Positions 1-10,484 are shown, counted from the stretch's first letter. The stretch is DNA of 26,993 nucleotides from Basidiobolus meristosporus CBS 931.73 (GCA_002104905.1 MCFE01000909.1:1-26993), one strand, 5' to 3'. Notes: generated by a model not told the origin, from the letters alone. Numbers and translations: made by a program.

Positions 1-79
1 CAAGAGCCCATTACAAGCAGGGCCAAAAGCTCCAGATGAGCATCAATGTGAAGCCAGGTAGCTGGAAGAGTGCCAATTA

Positions 80-418
80 GGGACAAGCAGGCAGACACAG
101 ATGCACCAGCACACCATTTATCAAGGAAACAGCATAGTACCACTCAAGAAGCACCCAGTCAAGGTAGCAGTGAAGGACCTGGCTGTGATAAGAACCAGCT
201 GCTTTTATAGGAACCCATCACAACTACGGTTGAGAGCTCAAAACAAGCACAAAAGAAATGTCAGGTTGCCAGAAGAGTGCCAGAAGAGCACCAGCAAGGG
301 ACAAGCAGGCCAAAACAGATGCATCAGAGCAGAATTCATCCAGGAGAAAGCGTAGTTCTTTACAAGAAGCACTCAGACAAAGTAGCAGTGAAAGGCCTGG
401 CAGTGATAAAAGAAAAGG
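80..418 (+). repeat. Degenerate tandem duplication, period about 218 bp
   Basis: The stretch beginning GGGACAAGCAG at 80 recurs at 298 and the two copies stay alignable for about 120 bp, sharing an AGAAGCAC block, GTAGCAGTGAA and CCTGGC(T/A)GTGATAA. Divergence is considerable and the intervening 90 bp is less similar. One frame across the second copy (258-716) is open and rich in Ser, Gln, Lys and Arg, but composition alone does not make it a gene. It probably belongs to an unidentified transposable element. Confidence 0.6.
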
Positions 419-728
419 CAAAAGGAAAAATGTCTACCCAAGCCTGAGACAGGTAGGCATGCAAAACAAACTGCAGTTCTTGCCAATTAATGCTGCAAAC
501 CAGGAACAGACTGAATCCCATCATAGCCAACAAGTATTACCAACAAGAAAACAGCTGTTTTCACAAGAGTTAGAAGTGCAGCCAGTTGAGCTACACTCCA
601 GCAAGGTAGATGAGTTTGCCAAAAGAGGCAATTTGTCTATCACAGCCACCACAGCCTCCACTGCTGACAGAGTGGAGGTCCCACCAACAGACATGGCTAC
701 AACATCAAGAGCTTGAAAGACTATCACA

Positions 729-1133
729 ATGCCTTCAGTGGAGTTTTGGAACATTAATAGGCACACCAAGAGGTTGCACAACTTCTTCACAACCAGTGCT
801 CAAGAAAACACACTGGAATATTGAAAGCATTTATTGCAAAGACTGGAAGATGAGGAGCTAGACCTTGCAGTGCTGGCTGAAGACCAGGACATGTGGGAAC
901 CAGTGAATGAACAGTGGCATAAAGCTGTTTGGTTCCTGCCAAAGTTGTGGAACCAGAGCATTACAGCAGAAATACTGATTGAGTTGTAGATTTTAATGGA
1001 GCTACTTGTTGAGTGTGGGGTTGAGCTTAATGTCAGTGTAGGGTATAGAGACTTGTATAGGTCAATGCAATTGGCAATCAAGGTACAATTGAAGTTTCAA
1101 TGGAAAAGGTCAGATTGTACACATGAAAAGTAA
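729..1133 (+). pseudogene. Unidentified coding relic with two in-frame stops
   Basis: One frame runs for 134 codons from an ATG at 729 to a TAA at 1131, interrupted by TGA at 822 and TAG at 987. Between the stops it reads like protein rather than noise: an acidic, Leu-rich segment (LEDEELDLAVLAEDQDMW), then a Trp-rich segment (KAVWFLPKLW), then a Leu/Glu-rich segment. I do not recognise the family. Its position among transposon remains suggests part of an element protein, possibly the N-terminal region of a DNA transposon product, but I see no motif that proves this. Confidence 0.35.
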
Positions 1134-1169
1134 GAAAAACAAATGAGTCAGGAAGTAAGGAGTGTGAAA

Positions 1170-1437
1170 CAGAGCCAATAGCCAATCAACTCACACAAAT
1201 GTAGGAGGTGATAGAGTGTCCAGGATCAGAAAGTGAGCAAATTGACAGGGAACCAATCAAATGCCATTTATACAATGATCTGATGAAAAATCTTGACTAA
1301 GATTTTTGTGTAATCTGGGGTGCAATTATTTTTCAACAGTTTCTGGACAGTGTCCTGACAAGATCAGTACCTCTTAGTCACGGGACTTTAACTTTGTGAT
1401 AGCCTTTTGATGGAATCATCTCAAAAATGTTTCATAG
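1170..1437. repeat. Direct repeat R, copy 1
   Basis: This roughly 260-bp block recurs in the same orientation at 5742-6009. Shared landmarks are CAATAGCCAATCA, GGAGGTGATAGAGTGTC, GTGCAATTATTTTTCAACAG and CAGTACCTCTTAGTCAC. Copy 1 ends exactly where copia element A begins, and copy 2 starts one base after element A's LTR ends. Because copy 2 continues into the minus-strand Tnp2 transposase relic, the repeat may be the 3' end of that DNA transposon. Confidence 0.8.
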
Positions 1438-1547
1438 GGAGAGATAATCAGTAAAAGAAGCCTGAGTATGGAAATGTTGCAACAACTGAAGATATACTAC
1501 TCATATCTGCACTGAATATGACTACAAACAAGGATTCTCAGATGTGG

Positions 1548-1895
1548 TACATTGACTCTGGAGCATCTGAACACTTTACACACAAAAGAGAACTTTTTAT
1601 CCAATATTAAGAGATTCCAATTAAGAAGGTTTTCATGGGTGACAATAGAATACTTGATGCAGTGGGAGAAGGAACTATCCAAGTAAGCCTAATAAGCAGT
1701 GAAGGAAGCCATACACTGACTTTCAAAGAAGTACTCTATGTACCAGAAATAGCCAAGAACCTACTATCTGTAAGCAAGGCCACTGCAGAAGGACTCAGTT
1801 TCAGCTTTGACAATTCTGGATGCAAGATCACTGATCAAAATGATGCCCATATAGCTTTGGGTATTAGAGATCAGAATCTATACAGGTTGTCTTAT
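1548..1895 (+). pseudogene. Copia aspartic protease region of copy A, fused in frame to the helicase
   Basis: The retroviral-type protease motif YIDSGAS begins at 1548, with a Trp just before it as usual in copia families. The frame meets a TAA at about 1608, where copies B and C have CAA, so this is a single C-to-T change. Past the stop the same frame continues with MGDNR, the linker VPEIAKNLLSVSKA and the start of the GAG-pre-integrase region (GIRDQNLYRLSY). There, at 1895/1896, copia homology ends. From 1635 the reading frame runs without break into the helicase segment and stops only at 2628. Confidence 0.8.
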
Positions 1896-3329
1896 CACAA
1901 GATTGTTAAAATGGATGACGAAGAAATTATTAACGCCTTTGAAAATAAAATTATTATTCTTGATGAAGCCCACAATATTAAAGATACTTGTCATGATGGT
2001 GTATATTCTTGTTTGATTAAAATTATGGATCTTACAAAAAATACTAAAATTATTCTTGCTACTGGTACACCTATGACAGATACCGTCCAACAAATTATTC
2101 CTGTTGTAAACGTTTTATTTCCCAAACATATGCGACTAAATTTCCAAACCAAAGATATTCCCAGCTCTCTTCTTTCTGGCATCATCTCTTACAATACTAC
2201 TGTTATCCAAAAACCTTGTGAAGTTTATCATGGCAACCAAACTATTCAAAACATGAAAATTATTTCTGTCACCATGACCGGCCACCAATTGAAGTATTAT
2301 GAAGAGGAAAGCAAAAAGGATGTTAATTACATTTACAGAAGTCTTTCACAAATTTCTTTGTTTGTCTTTCCTGATGGATCTTATGGCAGAACTATCAATT
2401 CCAGCAAGTACTACAGAACTAAACACAGAAAAATTATTATCTCTCCTGATAACGTTTCCAAAAAAATTACTTACCAGAAATATTTCTTGCAAGAAGAATA
2501 CCAAAAATATTTAAGTGGCAAGTTGTTACATATGTCTTCTTGCAAATATTATAGTTTTGTTGAACATATTCATCTTAATACAAGATATCCCGCCTTTGTT
2601 TTTGTCAATGAAGTCCAAGGCTCAGGGTAGATGATTTTAAGTCTTATCTTAGAGCATCAAGGTTACAAATTATATCTTGGGGAAAGTTTGGATACTATAG
2701 AGAAAGGTAAATGTTATACCTTCTGTGTTGGCAGTACAGATATCTCACCAAACAACAAAAATTGGCTTGAAGGCTTTAATTCTCCAAAAAATAAAAATGG
2801 TGAGTATGTACAAATTCTTCTTGGGAGTAAAGTCATTGGCAAAAGTATAACTTTAAAAAATGTTAAACAGTTCCACGGAATTACTCCTCATTGGAATGAC
2901 AGTACTGTTGAACAGGCTGTTGGGAGAGTTATTTGCAGTGGTTCTCATGATATGTTGCCTGAAGAAGAACGTTATGTTGACATTTATATTTATGCTGCAG
3001 TTACACCAGATAATAAAGGTGTTGACAAACTTAAACTTGAAATTTGCGCCCAGAAACAAATGGACATTGTTCATATGAAAAACAAACTTAAAGATGTTGC
3101 CGTTGATAGATATATATTTTGCAAAGAACTCACTGAAAAGGATCTTGAGTTAGATATTACGACGTTTGTTTTATATTATGTGGATAAGTATATGAATTTA
3201 TTTGTCCAGAAGATACAGCTGATATTTAAAGACAAAACCTGGTTGTTTCTGTCTTATGTCTTAAATGCTTCTAATATTAACAAAATTATTTTTATGGAAG
3301 CTATTTACAAACTTATTACATCCATTTGA
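1896..3329 (+). pseudogene. Captured fragment of a giant-virus-like (D6/D11-type) SF2 helicase
   Basis: About 475 codons resemble the C-terminal two thirds of the D6/D11-like helicases of nucleocytoplasmic large DNA viruses, ATPases that act in early transcription or its termination. Visible motifs in order: Walker B DEAHN (1962-1976), motif III LATGTPM (2055-2075), a FVNEVQGSG segment (to 2627), a motif V region around SITLKNVKQFHG with the following TPHWN, and motif VI EQAVGRVICSGSH (from 2910). The segment lacks motif I, so it is 5'-truncated. A TAG at 2628-2630 falls between GSG and the following MIL; the frame then continues to TGA at 3327, just past the downstream junction. Motif VI has Cys (TGC, 2934-2936) where QxxGRxxR requires Arg. 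The base composition is AT-rich and no intron is visible. Family assignment comes from motif layout and overall resemblance; another SNF2-like source is possible but less likely. Confidence 0.72.
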
Positions 3330-5382
3330 AGCATGGTATAGATACTGACCAAGTGCAGAGCATCTAAGAATATTTGGGTGTACAGCACATGCTAAGAAAC
3401 TGCCCGGAAATCAGCCAAAGTTTGAGTCAAAAGTGTAAATGCATATTTTTGGGCTATGGCAATGAGAGTAAGGCATACAGACCCTACAATACCAAAGCAA
3501 AAAAGCTAATCAAGTCCAGGGATGCTTTGTCTGATGAAATTTCAGAATTTTCACAAATAATGACTTCAGATGATGACAAAAATCTGGTCTTAACTCCACC
3601 AATAGTCAGGATTGAATCCAAGCAAAACAATGAAGTTTTTTCACTACAGAGGACTCTACAACCATGGTTCAGCCAGAATCAGCCCCCAGGGATATCCCAG
3701 AAGTGATCATTCCAGTATCAAATGCCTGGAGATCCAATTGGACAAGAAATAGCCCAGACTACTGTGTAAATGAGGGAACAAACTTAGCCTATGCCTATTC
3801 AGTCCATATTGATGACCCCAGACTGTAAAAGAGGCCCTAAATAGCTCTCAGCAAAGTTTGGGAGATCTGCAATGACTGAGCAATATCAGGACCTGATGGA
3901 AAATGAAACTTGGTACTTGGTCAAATTACCAATCAACCAAGAATCAATTGGATGCAGATGGGTCTTCTAGACAGTATATAAGGCTGATGGTACAATTGAA
4001 AGATTCAATGCACAACTTGTGGCCAAGTGATATTCTCAAACAAAAGGACTAGATTATACTGAGACCTTTGCACCAGTAGCCAAGTTTAATTCCATCAGAT
4101 TAATTGTGGCTATTGCAGCCAAATATATGTTTTTTATTCATTAAGTGGATGCAAAACTGCACTTTTGAATGGAGAACTTGATGAGGACATGCATATGGAC
4201 CAGCCTGATGGGTTTGTTGACCAAGATAGCCCCCATTTGGTCTGCAAGCTTAAAAAGTCACTATATGGTCTCAAACAATCACCAAGAGCCTGGAGTTGCA
4301 AGATAGATTCTTATTTGGAATCTCTGAGTTTCAAAAGGAGTAATGCTAACTTTATTATATACTATAAGCCAGATAGAGCAGATCAAGTTCTATTAGCTCT
4401 ATATGTGGATGATCTTATTATAGCCACCAATAATCTAGCAACATTAGAAACAACTAAATCCAGCCTATCTAAGGAGTTCAAGATGTCCAATCTTGGAGAA
4501 CCCAGTTACTACTTAGGGATTAAGTTCTCCATAGACAGAAGTAGCCAGGCTATTACCATAAGCCAATTCAAGTAAAATCAAGATATACTTAAGAAGTACC
4601 AAATGGAAGACTGTAAACTAGTAGCTACCCCAATGGAGACAAACCTTAATTTGGTCAATACTCAACCAAATCAAGAGAGCCTGGTGCAATATGAAAGCCT
4701 GGACTTTCCTTATCAGCCTATGGTCAGCAGTCTGATGTATTGCATGCTTAGAACACTTCCAGATATCTCATATTCAGTGGGAGTTGTCAACCAACATAAT
4801 CAGAACTATGGATCTGATCATATTGCAGCAGTTAAGCGGATTTTCAGAAACCTAAAAGGAACTGCTGATATCTGCTTACAATACACCTATAAGGATTCAG
4901 AACAGGATCTTGTGGGAAACTCTGATGCTGATTGGGGACATAATTTAGAAGACAGAAGATCCACTATAGGATACACCTTTCTTTACTGTCAAGGAGCAAT
5001 TTCATGGAATTCAAGAAAGCAACCAACCATAGCACTTTCTACCCCAGAGGCAGAGTAAACGGCATCCTGTGAAGCTACAAAAGAAGCAATGTGATTAAAA
5101 AAGCTTTTTACAGATTTAGGCCTATATTAAAGAATGCCTATTACTTTATTTCAAGATAATCAAGGATTTACACAATTAGATAGAAATCAAACTCTTCATG
5201 CTAGAACTAAGCACATAGATACTGGACATCATTTCACATGTGAAGCTATAAAGAATAACTTAGTTAGCTTAGTTGACTGTCTTTCAGATGAAATGATTGC
5301 AGACATATGTACCAAAATATTAACTAGAGACAAGTTTAAATATCCTAGGTCAAAATTAGGACTAGTCAGTATGAACATTTAG
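3321..5382 (+). pseudogene. Copia integrase C-terminus, reverse transcriptase and RNase H of copy A
   Basis: Homology to copy C resumes at TCCATTTGAAGC (3321), coding the end of integrase (LRIFGCTAHAKK), in a different frame from the helicase. The RT region follows: GCRWVF, the shared TAA at 4142-4144 just before the usual [21 protein letters not shown], and an intact YVDD catalytic box (4402-4413). The RNase H part shows DADWG, SRKQPT, LSTPEAE and the terminal TKHIDTGHH segment. Breaks include a stop at 3970, a one-base loss near 4155, TAA at about 4573 and TAA after the LSTPEAE motif. The enzyme cannot be made from this copy as one chain. Confidence 0.85.
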
Positions 5383-5393
5383 CTGAGTGGGAG

Positions 5394-5740
5394 TATTGTA
5401 AAAACTTGTAATTCCACCTAAATATTCACCCAACTTAGTCACTTAGATCATTACTTGCAAATCCTAGAGAATACTGATCAAATCCCCTGTTGGATTATAC
5501 ATAGAATATTTTCACCAAAATACCAGGTACCCAGAACATAAAATTCTCAAAGTTGTCCAAACAGCCCCACACTTTGCACACATGCTCTTAGGACCTTTGT
5601 TAGCCCACTCTATCTGTTTGTTATGCCAAGACCATATAAAGGTATAAATACTACTTTTACATTCAAAGATCATAAAGTGAAAACCACATAATCTACTTGT
5701 CCTCCCAATTGCTTCCAATATCTCCAAGACTCTTACAGCA
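5394..5740 (+). repeat. 3' LTR of copia copy A (347 bp)
   Basis: It begins TATTGTAA (the canonical TG has become TA) and ends TTACAGCA, against TGTTGTAA...TTACAACA in copy C. It carries the same internal promoter-like GGTATAAATACT box. A purine-rich tract (TGAGTGGGAG) lies directly before it, as in the other copies. Confidence 0.85.
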
Positions 5741-5741
5741 A

Positions 5742-6009
5742 CAAAGAGGCAATAGCCAATCAATGCACACAAACACAGGAGGTGATAGAGTGTCTGGGAT
5801 CAAAAAGTGAGCAAATTGGCAGGGAACCAATCAAAAGCCACCTACATATTGTTGTGATGAAAAATTTTGACTAAGTGTTTTGTGAAATCTGGGGTGCAAT
5901 TATTTTTCAACAGTCTCTGAACAGTGTCCTGACAGGATCAGTACCTCTTAGTCACAGGACTTTAAATATGTGATGGCCTTTTGATGGGATCATTACAATA
6001 ATTTTTCAT
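5742..6009. repeat. Direct repeat R, copy 2
   Basis: Second copy of the block at 1170-1437, same orientation, about 85-90% identical by eye with small length differences. It begins immediately after element A's LTR and continues without a break into the Tnp2 transposase relic, of which it may be the 3' portion on the minus strand. Confidence 0.8.
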
Positions 6010-7335
6010 AGTGTGTCCTTTATGTACCAGTCTCTCATATCCATTACAGACTTGAAGGTAATATTCCTGATAAGGTTGGAATATGTTGGTACTTGCAACT
6101 TGACTTGTCCACCTAACTCCCTTCAAATCCACTCCAAAGGAAACTTCCAAAGGCAATGAAAGGCCCAATATTGTTTGCATGCCAAACAAGATGAAGTAGA
6201 GATAGATACCATAGTGGATCTACCTATTCAGCTTCTGACCCATTGTATTGCTGCTCAAATCCAATCACAAACTCCTTGCATAAAAGCTCTATATGTGTCA
6301 AGTTAGCACTAGCAATCTTCTTGTGGATAAATATTCCTACAATGTCTACATATGACTCCCATTGCTTCCAATGCTCTATTGGTAGAAATTGCTTTTGAAG
6401 GCCACTTAGATAAATCCAGTTCATCCAATTCTTGCATTGCTATTATAGCTCATGAGTTTAAATATTAATGAAGTTTGTGGGAAAATCATTGGGTATCAGA
6501 AACCCTATGCAAAGTAAATTGGTTCCATGGGTGGATCAAATCCAGATCAATAGTCAGTATCCCTCAATGCATGCATTATAATGCTGGCATCATGGAATTA
6601 TCAACCCTCTACATAATCTTGTGAAGAGATTGTGTCAGTGTTTTGCTGAAGTTACTGCCAAATAAAGTTAAAAGTTTGACAGTGCTTAAGCAGTCTTTTG
6701 ACAGAAATTGCATGGTATTCTAATGGTCTTAGTGCACTCAGCATGTATTTAATTAGACCTAACCAGCTAATACATCCAATTGCCTTAGATGGCTAGAAGC
6801 TTGATGATATTCTGGCAGCCACATTGTGGACCTCTGAATGCCTTATAATGGCAGTACAGCAGCCAACAGCTAGTTTGATATAATGATACCATATCAATGT
6901 ACCAAATGGCATTATTTTCTACCCTCCATTACACCATCCACATACATGTGCCCAGAAAAGCTGGCTATCTTGCTGATGGCTGGGGTGTCTCCAATGCAGA
7001 TATTGATAAGTACTTTGATATAATGGCCTTTACTAGTGTCCCACTGAATAGCCTAAATATTCATCCAGTAATAGATTCAGGCAGCTATTCAGGTTGCATG
7101 ATGATTTAGGCCCAGATACCAGTGAGACTAGCATTAGATCTCTGCTCTGATACTGTAAGACAGGTGGCAGATTCAAGTTAATGAGAATCAGTGGCCAGCA
7201 GGATTTGCCAGCAGAATACTTGTTAAGTAAAAATGCCTCAAGTGCAAAGCAAAGGCATGATCATACATATCTTTAAAGTAGTCCTTACTTCTTAGTGATT
7301 TGTATTGTTTGCCATCAAATATATTGGAAATGCTG
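6010..7335 (-). pseudogene. Decayed Tnp2-type (CACTA-like) DNA transposase
   Basis: Read on the minus strand, scattered frames recover a recognisable Tnp2/Transposase_21 protein. In order: ISNIFDGKQYKSLR next to the right edge, PLILINLNLPP, VSGPKSSCNLNSCLNLLLDE (about 7060-7120), GDTPAISKIASFSGH (about 6950-6992), KNWMNWI followed by LPIEHWKQW (about 6359-6445), and a GPFIAFGSFLW segment that corresponds to the conserved region near the C-terminal domain of this family. The frame changes many times, so the gene is long dead. Its N-terminal part is missing: at 7336 it abuts a 41-bp stub of copia LTR. Family assignment is from these patterns, without a search. Confidence 0.65.
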
Positions 7336-7376
7336 GTCAGGTGAATATTTAGGTGGAATTGCAAATTTTTACAATA
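7336..7376 (-). repeat. LTR stub of copia copy B
   Basis: The reverse complement begins TATTGTAAAAATTTGC and follows the family LTR for about 41 bp (to TTCACCTGAC), then changes abruptly to Tnp2 transposase sequence. A genuine insertion would have left a full LTR, so this edge is a later deletion or rearrangement. Confidence 0.75.
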
Positions 7377-7387
7377 CTCCCACTCAG

Positions 7388-10300
7388 CTAAGTGTTCATA
7401 CTGACAAGTCCTAATTTTGACCTAAGATATTCAAACATGTCCCTAGCTAATGGTTTGGTAAATTTGTCTGCAATCATTTCATTTAAAGGACAATAAACTA
7501 AGCTAACTAAGTTATTCTCTATAACTTCACATATGAAATGACGTCTAATATCTATGTGCTTGGTTCTAGCATGAAAAGCTGAATTTCTACCAAATTTATA
7601 CATCCTTGATTATGTTGAAATAAAGTAATAGGCGTTTTTTGACATGGGCCTAAATGTGTAAAAAGCTTTCTTAACCACATTGCTTCTTTTGTAGCTTCAC
7701 AGGCTGCCAGATACTCTGCCTCTGGGGTAGAAAGTACTATAGTTGGTTGCTTTCTTGAATTCCATGAAATTGCTCCTTTACAGTAAAGAAAGGTATATCC
7801 TGTGGTAGATCATATGTCTTCCAGATTTTGTCCCCAATCAGCATCAGAGTTGCCCACAAGATCCTGTTCTGAATCCTTATAGGTGTATTGCAAGCAGATA
7901 TCAGCAGTTCCTTCTAGGTATCTAAAAATCCGCTTAACTGCTGCAATAAGATCAGATCCATAGTTCTGATTATGCTGGCTGACAACTCCCACTGAGGATG
8001 GGATATCTGGACATGTTCCAAGCATGATATACATCAGACTGCCATCCGTAGATTGATTAGGAAGTCAGGGCTTTCAGATAGCACTAAGCACTCTTAATTT
8101 GATTGAGTTTTGAACAAGTCAAGGTTTGTCTCCATTGGGGTAGCTGCCTGTTTACAGTCTTCCATTTGGTACTTCTTTAGCATATATTGAATACACTTAG
8201 ATTGGCTTAGAGTGATAGTCTGGGTACTTCTGTCTATGGAGAACTTTATCCCTAAGTAGTAACTTAGCTCTCCTAGATCTGACATATTGAACTCTTTAGA
8301 AAGGCTGGATTTAGTCTCTTCCAATGTTGCTAGGTTATTGGTGGCTATTATAAGATCATCCACATATAGAGCTAATAGAACTGAACTTGCTCTATCTGGC
8401 TTATAATATATACTATATTCAGCATTACTCCTTTTGAAGCCCAAAGATTCCAAATATGAATCTATGTTGCAATTCCAGGCTCTTGGTGATTGATTGAGTC
8501 GATATAGAGACTTTTTAAGCTTGTAGATCAGCTGGGGGCTATCTTGGTCAGCAAACCCATCTGGCTGGTCCATGTAAACATCCTCATCAGGTTCTCCATT
8601 CAAAAATGCAGCTTTTACATCCATTTAATGAATAAAATACTTATATTTGGCCGCAATAGCCAATATTGATCTGATGGAATTAAACTTGGCAATTGGTGCA
8701 AACATCTCAGTATAGTCAAGTCCTTTTGTTTGAGAGAATTCTTTGGGCACAAGTTTTGCTTTGTATCTTTTGATTGTGCCATCAGCCATGTATTTTGTCT
8801 TGAAGACCTATTGATTTTTGGTTGATTGTTAATTTGACTAAGTCCCAAGTTTCATTTTCCATCAGGGCCTGCTATTCCTCAGTCATTTCAGATCTCCAAA
8901 ACTTTGTTTGAGGGCTATTTAGGGCTTCTTCTACAGTCTGGGGCTCATCAATATGGACTGAATAGGCATAGGCTAAGTTTGTTCCCTCAGTGATATAGTA
9001 AATTGGGCTATTTCTTGTCCAATTGGATTTTCAAGCATCTGACACTGGAATGATCCCTTCTGGGATATCCCTGGGGGCTGATTCTGGCTGAATCATGGTT
9101 GTAGAGTCCTCTGTAGTGAAAAAACTTCACTGTTTTGCTCTGATTCAATCCTGACAATTGGTGGACTTAAGATCAGATTTTTGTCATCTTCTGATGTCAT
9201 TTTTGTGAAAATTTGGAATCTTCATCAAAGAATACATCCCTGGACTAGATTGGCTTTTTTGCTTTGGTATTGAAGAGTCTGTATGCTTTACTCTCATTGC
9301 AGTAGCCCAAAAATAAGCATTTTACACTTTTTGGCTCATATTTTGACTGATTTCAGGGCAGCTTCTTGGCATATGCTGTACACCCAAATTTTGTTATATG
9401 TTCTCCATTTGGTCTGTATCCATATCATGATTCAAATGGAGTAGAAACACAAAGTATTCTGCTACAACTCCTATTTTTAGGGAATACAGCTGTGGCAACT
9501 AATTCTACCCAAAAATCATAGGATAATTTTTGATCATGGATGATAGATCTTGCCATATCTATTATTGATCTGTTTGCACATTCTGCTACGTCATTTTGCT
9601 GTGGGGAGTTTGGTACAGTAGCCGCTTGCTTTATTCCATGAATCTTACAGAAGTGGATGAAGAGTTTAGAGGTATTTTCTCCACCATTATCAGAGCATAT
9701 TTTGTTGATTTTTTCACCAGTTTCTCTGTCCACCATGGCTTTGAACTCCCTGTAGATAGACAGAGATTCATCCTTTCACTCCATGATGTAGACCCACATG
9801 TATCTTGTGTAATCATCAATAGAAGTGATTGAATACTTCATCCTGCCTTAGGATAGGTTTTGCATATGTCCACACAGATCTGAGTGAATTAGATTAGACT
9901 TTTTCTTAGTTTTGATTAGCCCAGAGCACTTGGACAGTAGTCTGGCTTGTTTCCCATATTTGCAGGCTTCTCAGTGCTACAAATTAGCTGGGGGATCAAT
10001 TTTTACTCCGGAAATTAGCTGATCTTTGATCATTTTGTGCAAATAATCAAAATTGATGAGCCCAAATCTCCTGTGCCAAAGCATTAGTGTTTCTTCATTT
10101 AAGTTACTTATGTTGGCTTCCAAATATGATGGAATATAAGTCAACTTGTATAGATTCTGATCTCTGATACCCAAAGCAATATGGGCACCATTTTGATCTG
10201 TGATCTTGCATCCAGAATTGTCAATACTGAAACTGAGTCCTTATGCAGTGCCCTTGCTTACAGATAGTAGGTTCTTGGCTATTTCTGGTATATAGAGTTC

Positions 10301-10484
10301 TTCTTTAAAGGTCAGTGTATGGCTTCCTTCACTGCTTCTTAGGTTTACTTGAATAGTTCCTTCTCCCACTGCATCATGTGTTCTATTGTCACCCATGAAA
10401 ACCTTCTTAATTGGAATTTCTTGATATTGTGTAAAAAGTTCTTTTTGGTGTGTAAACTGTTGAGATGCTCCAGAGTCAATATAC
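7388..10484 (-). pseudogene. Copia pol region of copy B
   Basis: On the minus strand the domains follow the copia order. Protease YIDSGAS lies at about 10460-10480, the pre-integrase segment LMLWHRRFG at about 10070, integrase IHSDLCG and CSDNGGEN/NDVAE at about 9900-9570, RT LYRLNQSPRAW and YVDD at about 8500-8350, and RNase H DADWG at about 7830. The end motif RTKHIDIRRHF is at about 7540. Longest intact stretches are 8094-8624 and 7388-7603. Frameshifts and stops separate them, including a TAA at 8625-8627 just before MDVKAAFLNG that is shared with A and C. Confidence 0.85.

Larger units (their letters stand above)
1438..5740 (+). mobile_element. Ty1/copia retrotransposon copy A, 5'-truncated, with foreign helicase insert
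   Basis: The element lacks its 5' LTR, primer-binding site and most of gag; it begins near the end of gag (matching copy C from about 11590) and runs through protease, a foreign helicase segment, integrase C-terminus, reverse transcriptase and RNase H to a complete 3' LTR. Copy C bases 12044-12737, coding the integrase zinc-binding and catalytic core, are absent here and 1425 unrelated bases (1896-3320) occupy their place. Several frameshifts and stops break the polyprotein. No target-site duplication is visible, and the two outer flanks are the direct repeat R rather than a short duplication. Confidence 0.85.
7336..10484 (-). mobile_element. Ty1/copia retrotransposon copy B, truncated at both ends
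   Basis: A minus-strand member of the same family as A and C. It runs from the protease motif (about 10480) down to the end of RNase H (7388), followed by only 41 bp of its 3' LTR (7336-7376). Its gag, primer-binding site and 5' LTR are absent because the sequence stops abruptly at 10484 against the 5' LTR of copy C, giving a head-to-head arrangement. The expected remaining half of B does not appear on the other side of C. Confidence 0.85.

Noticed and set aside
2628-2630. TAG in the helicase as evidence of an alternative genetic code
   Set aside because: Host genes in the window use TGA and TAA as stops and give no sign of TAG reassignment; the element is decayed, so a nonsense mutation suffices.
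1896-3320. The helicase segment as an ordinary DNA insertion into copia
   Set aside because: No short direct repeat flanks it, and 694 bp of copia are missing at the same place, so it is a replacement.
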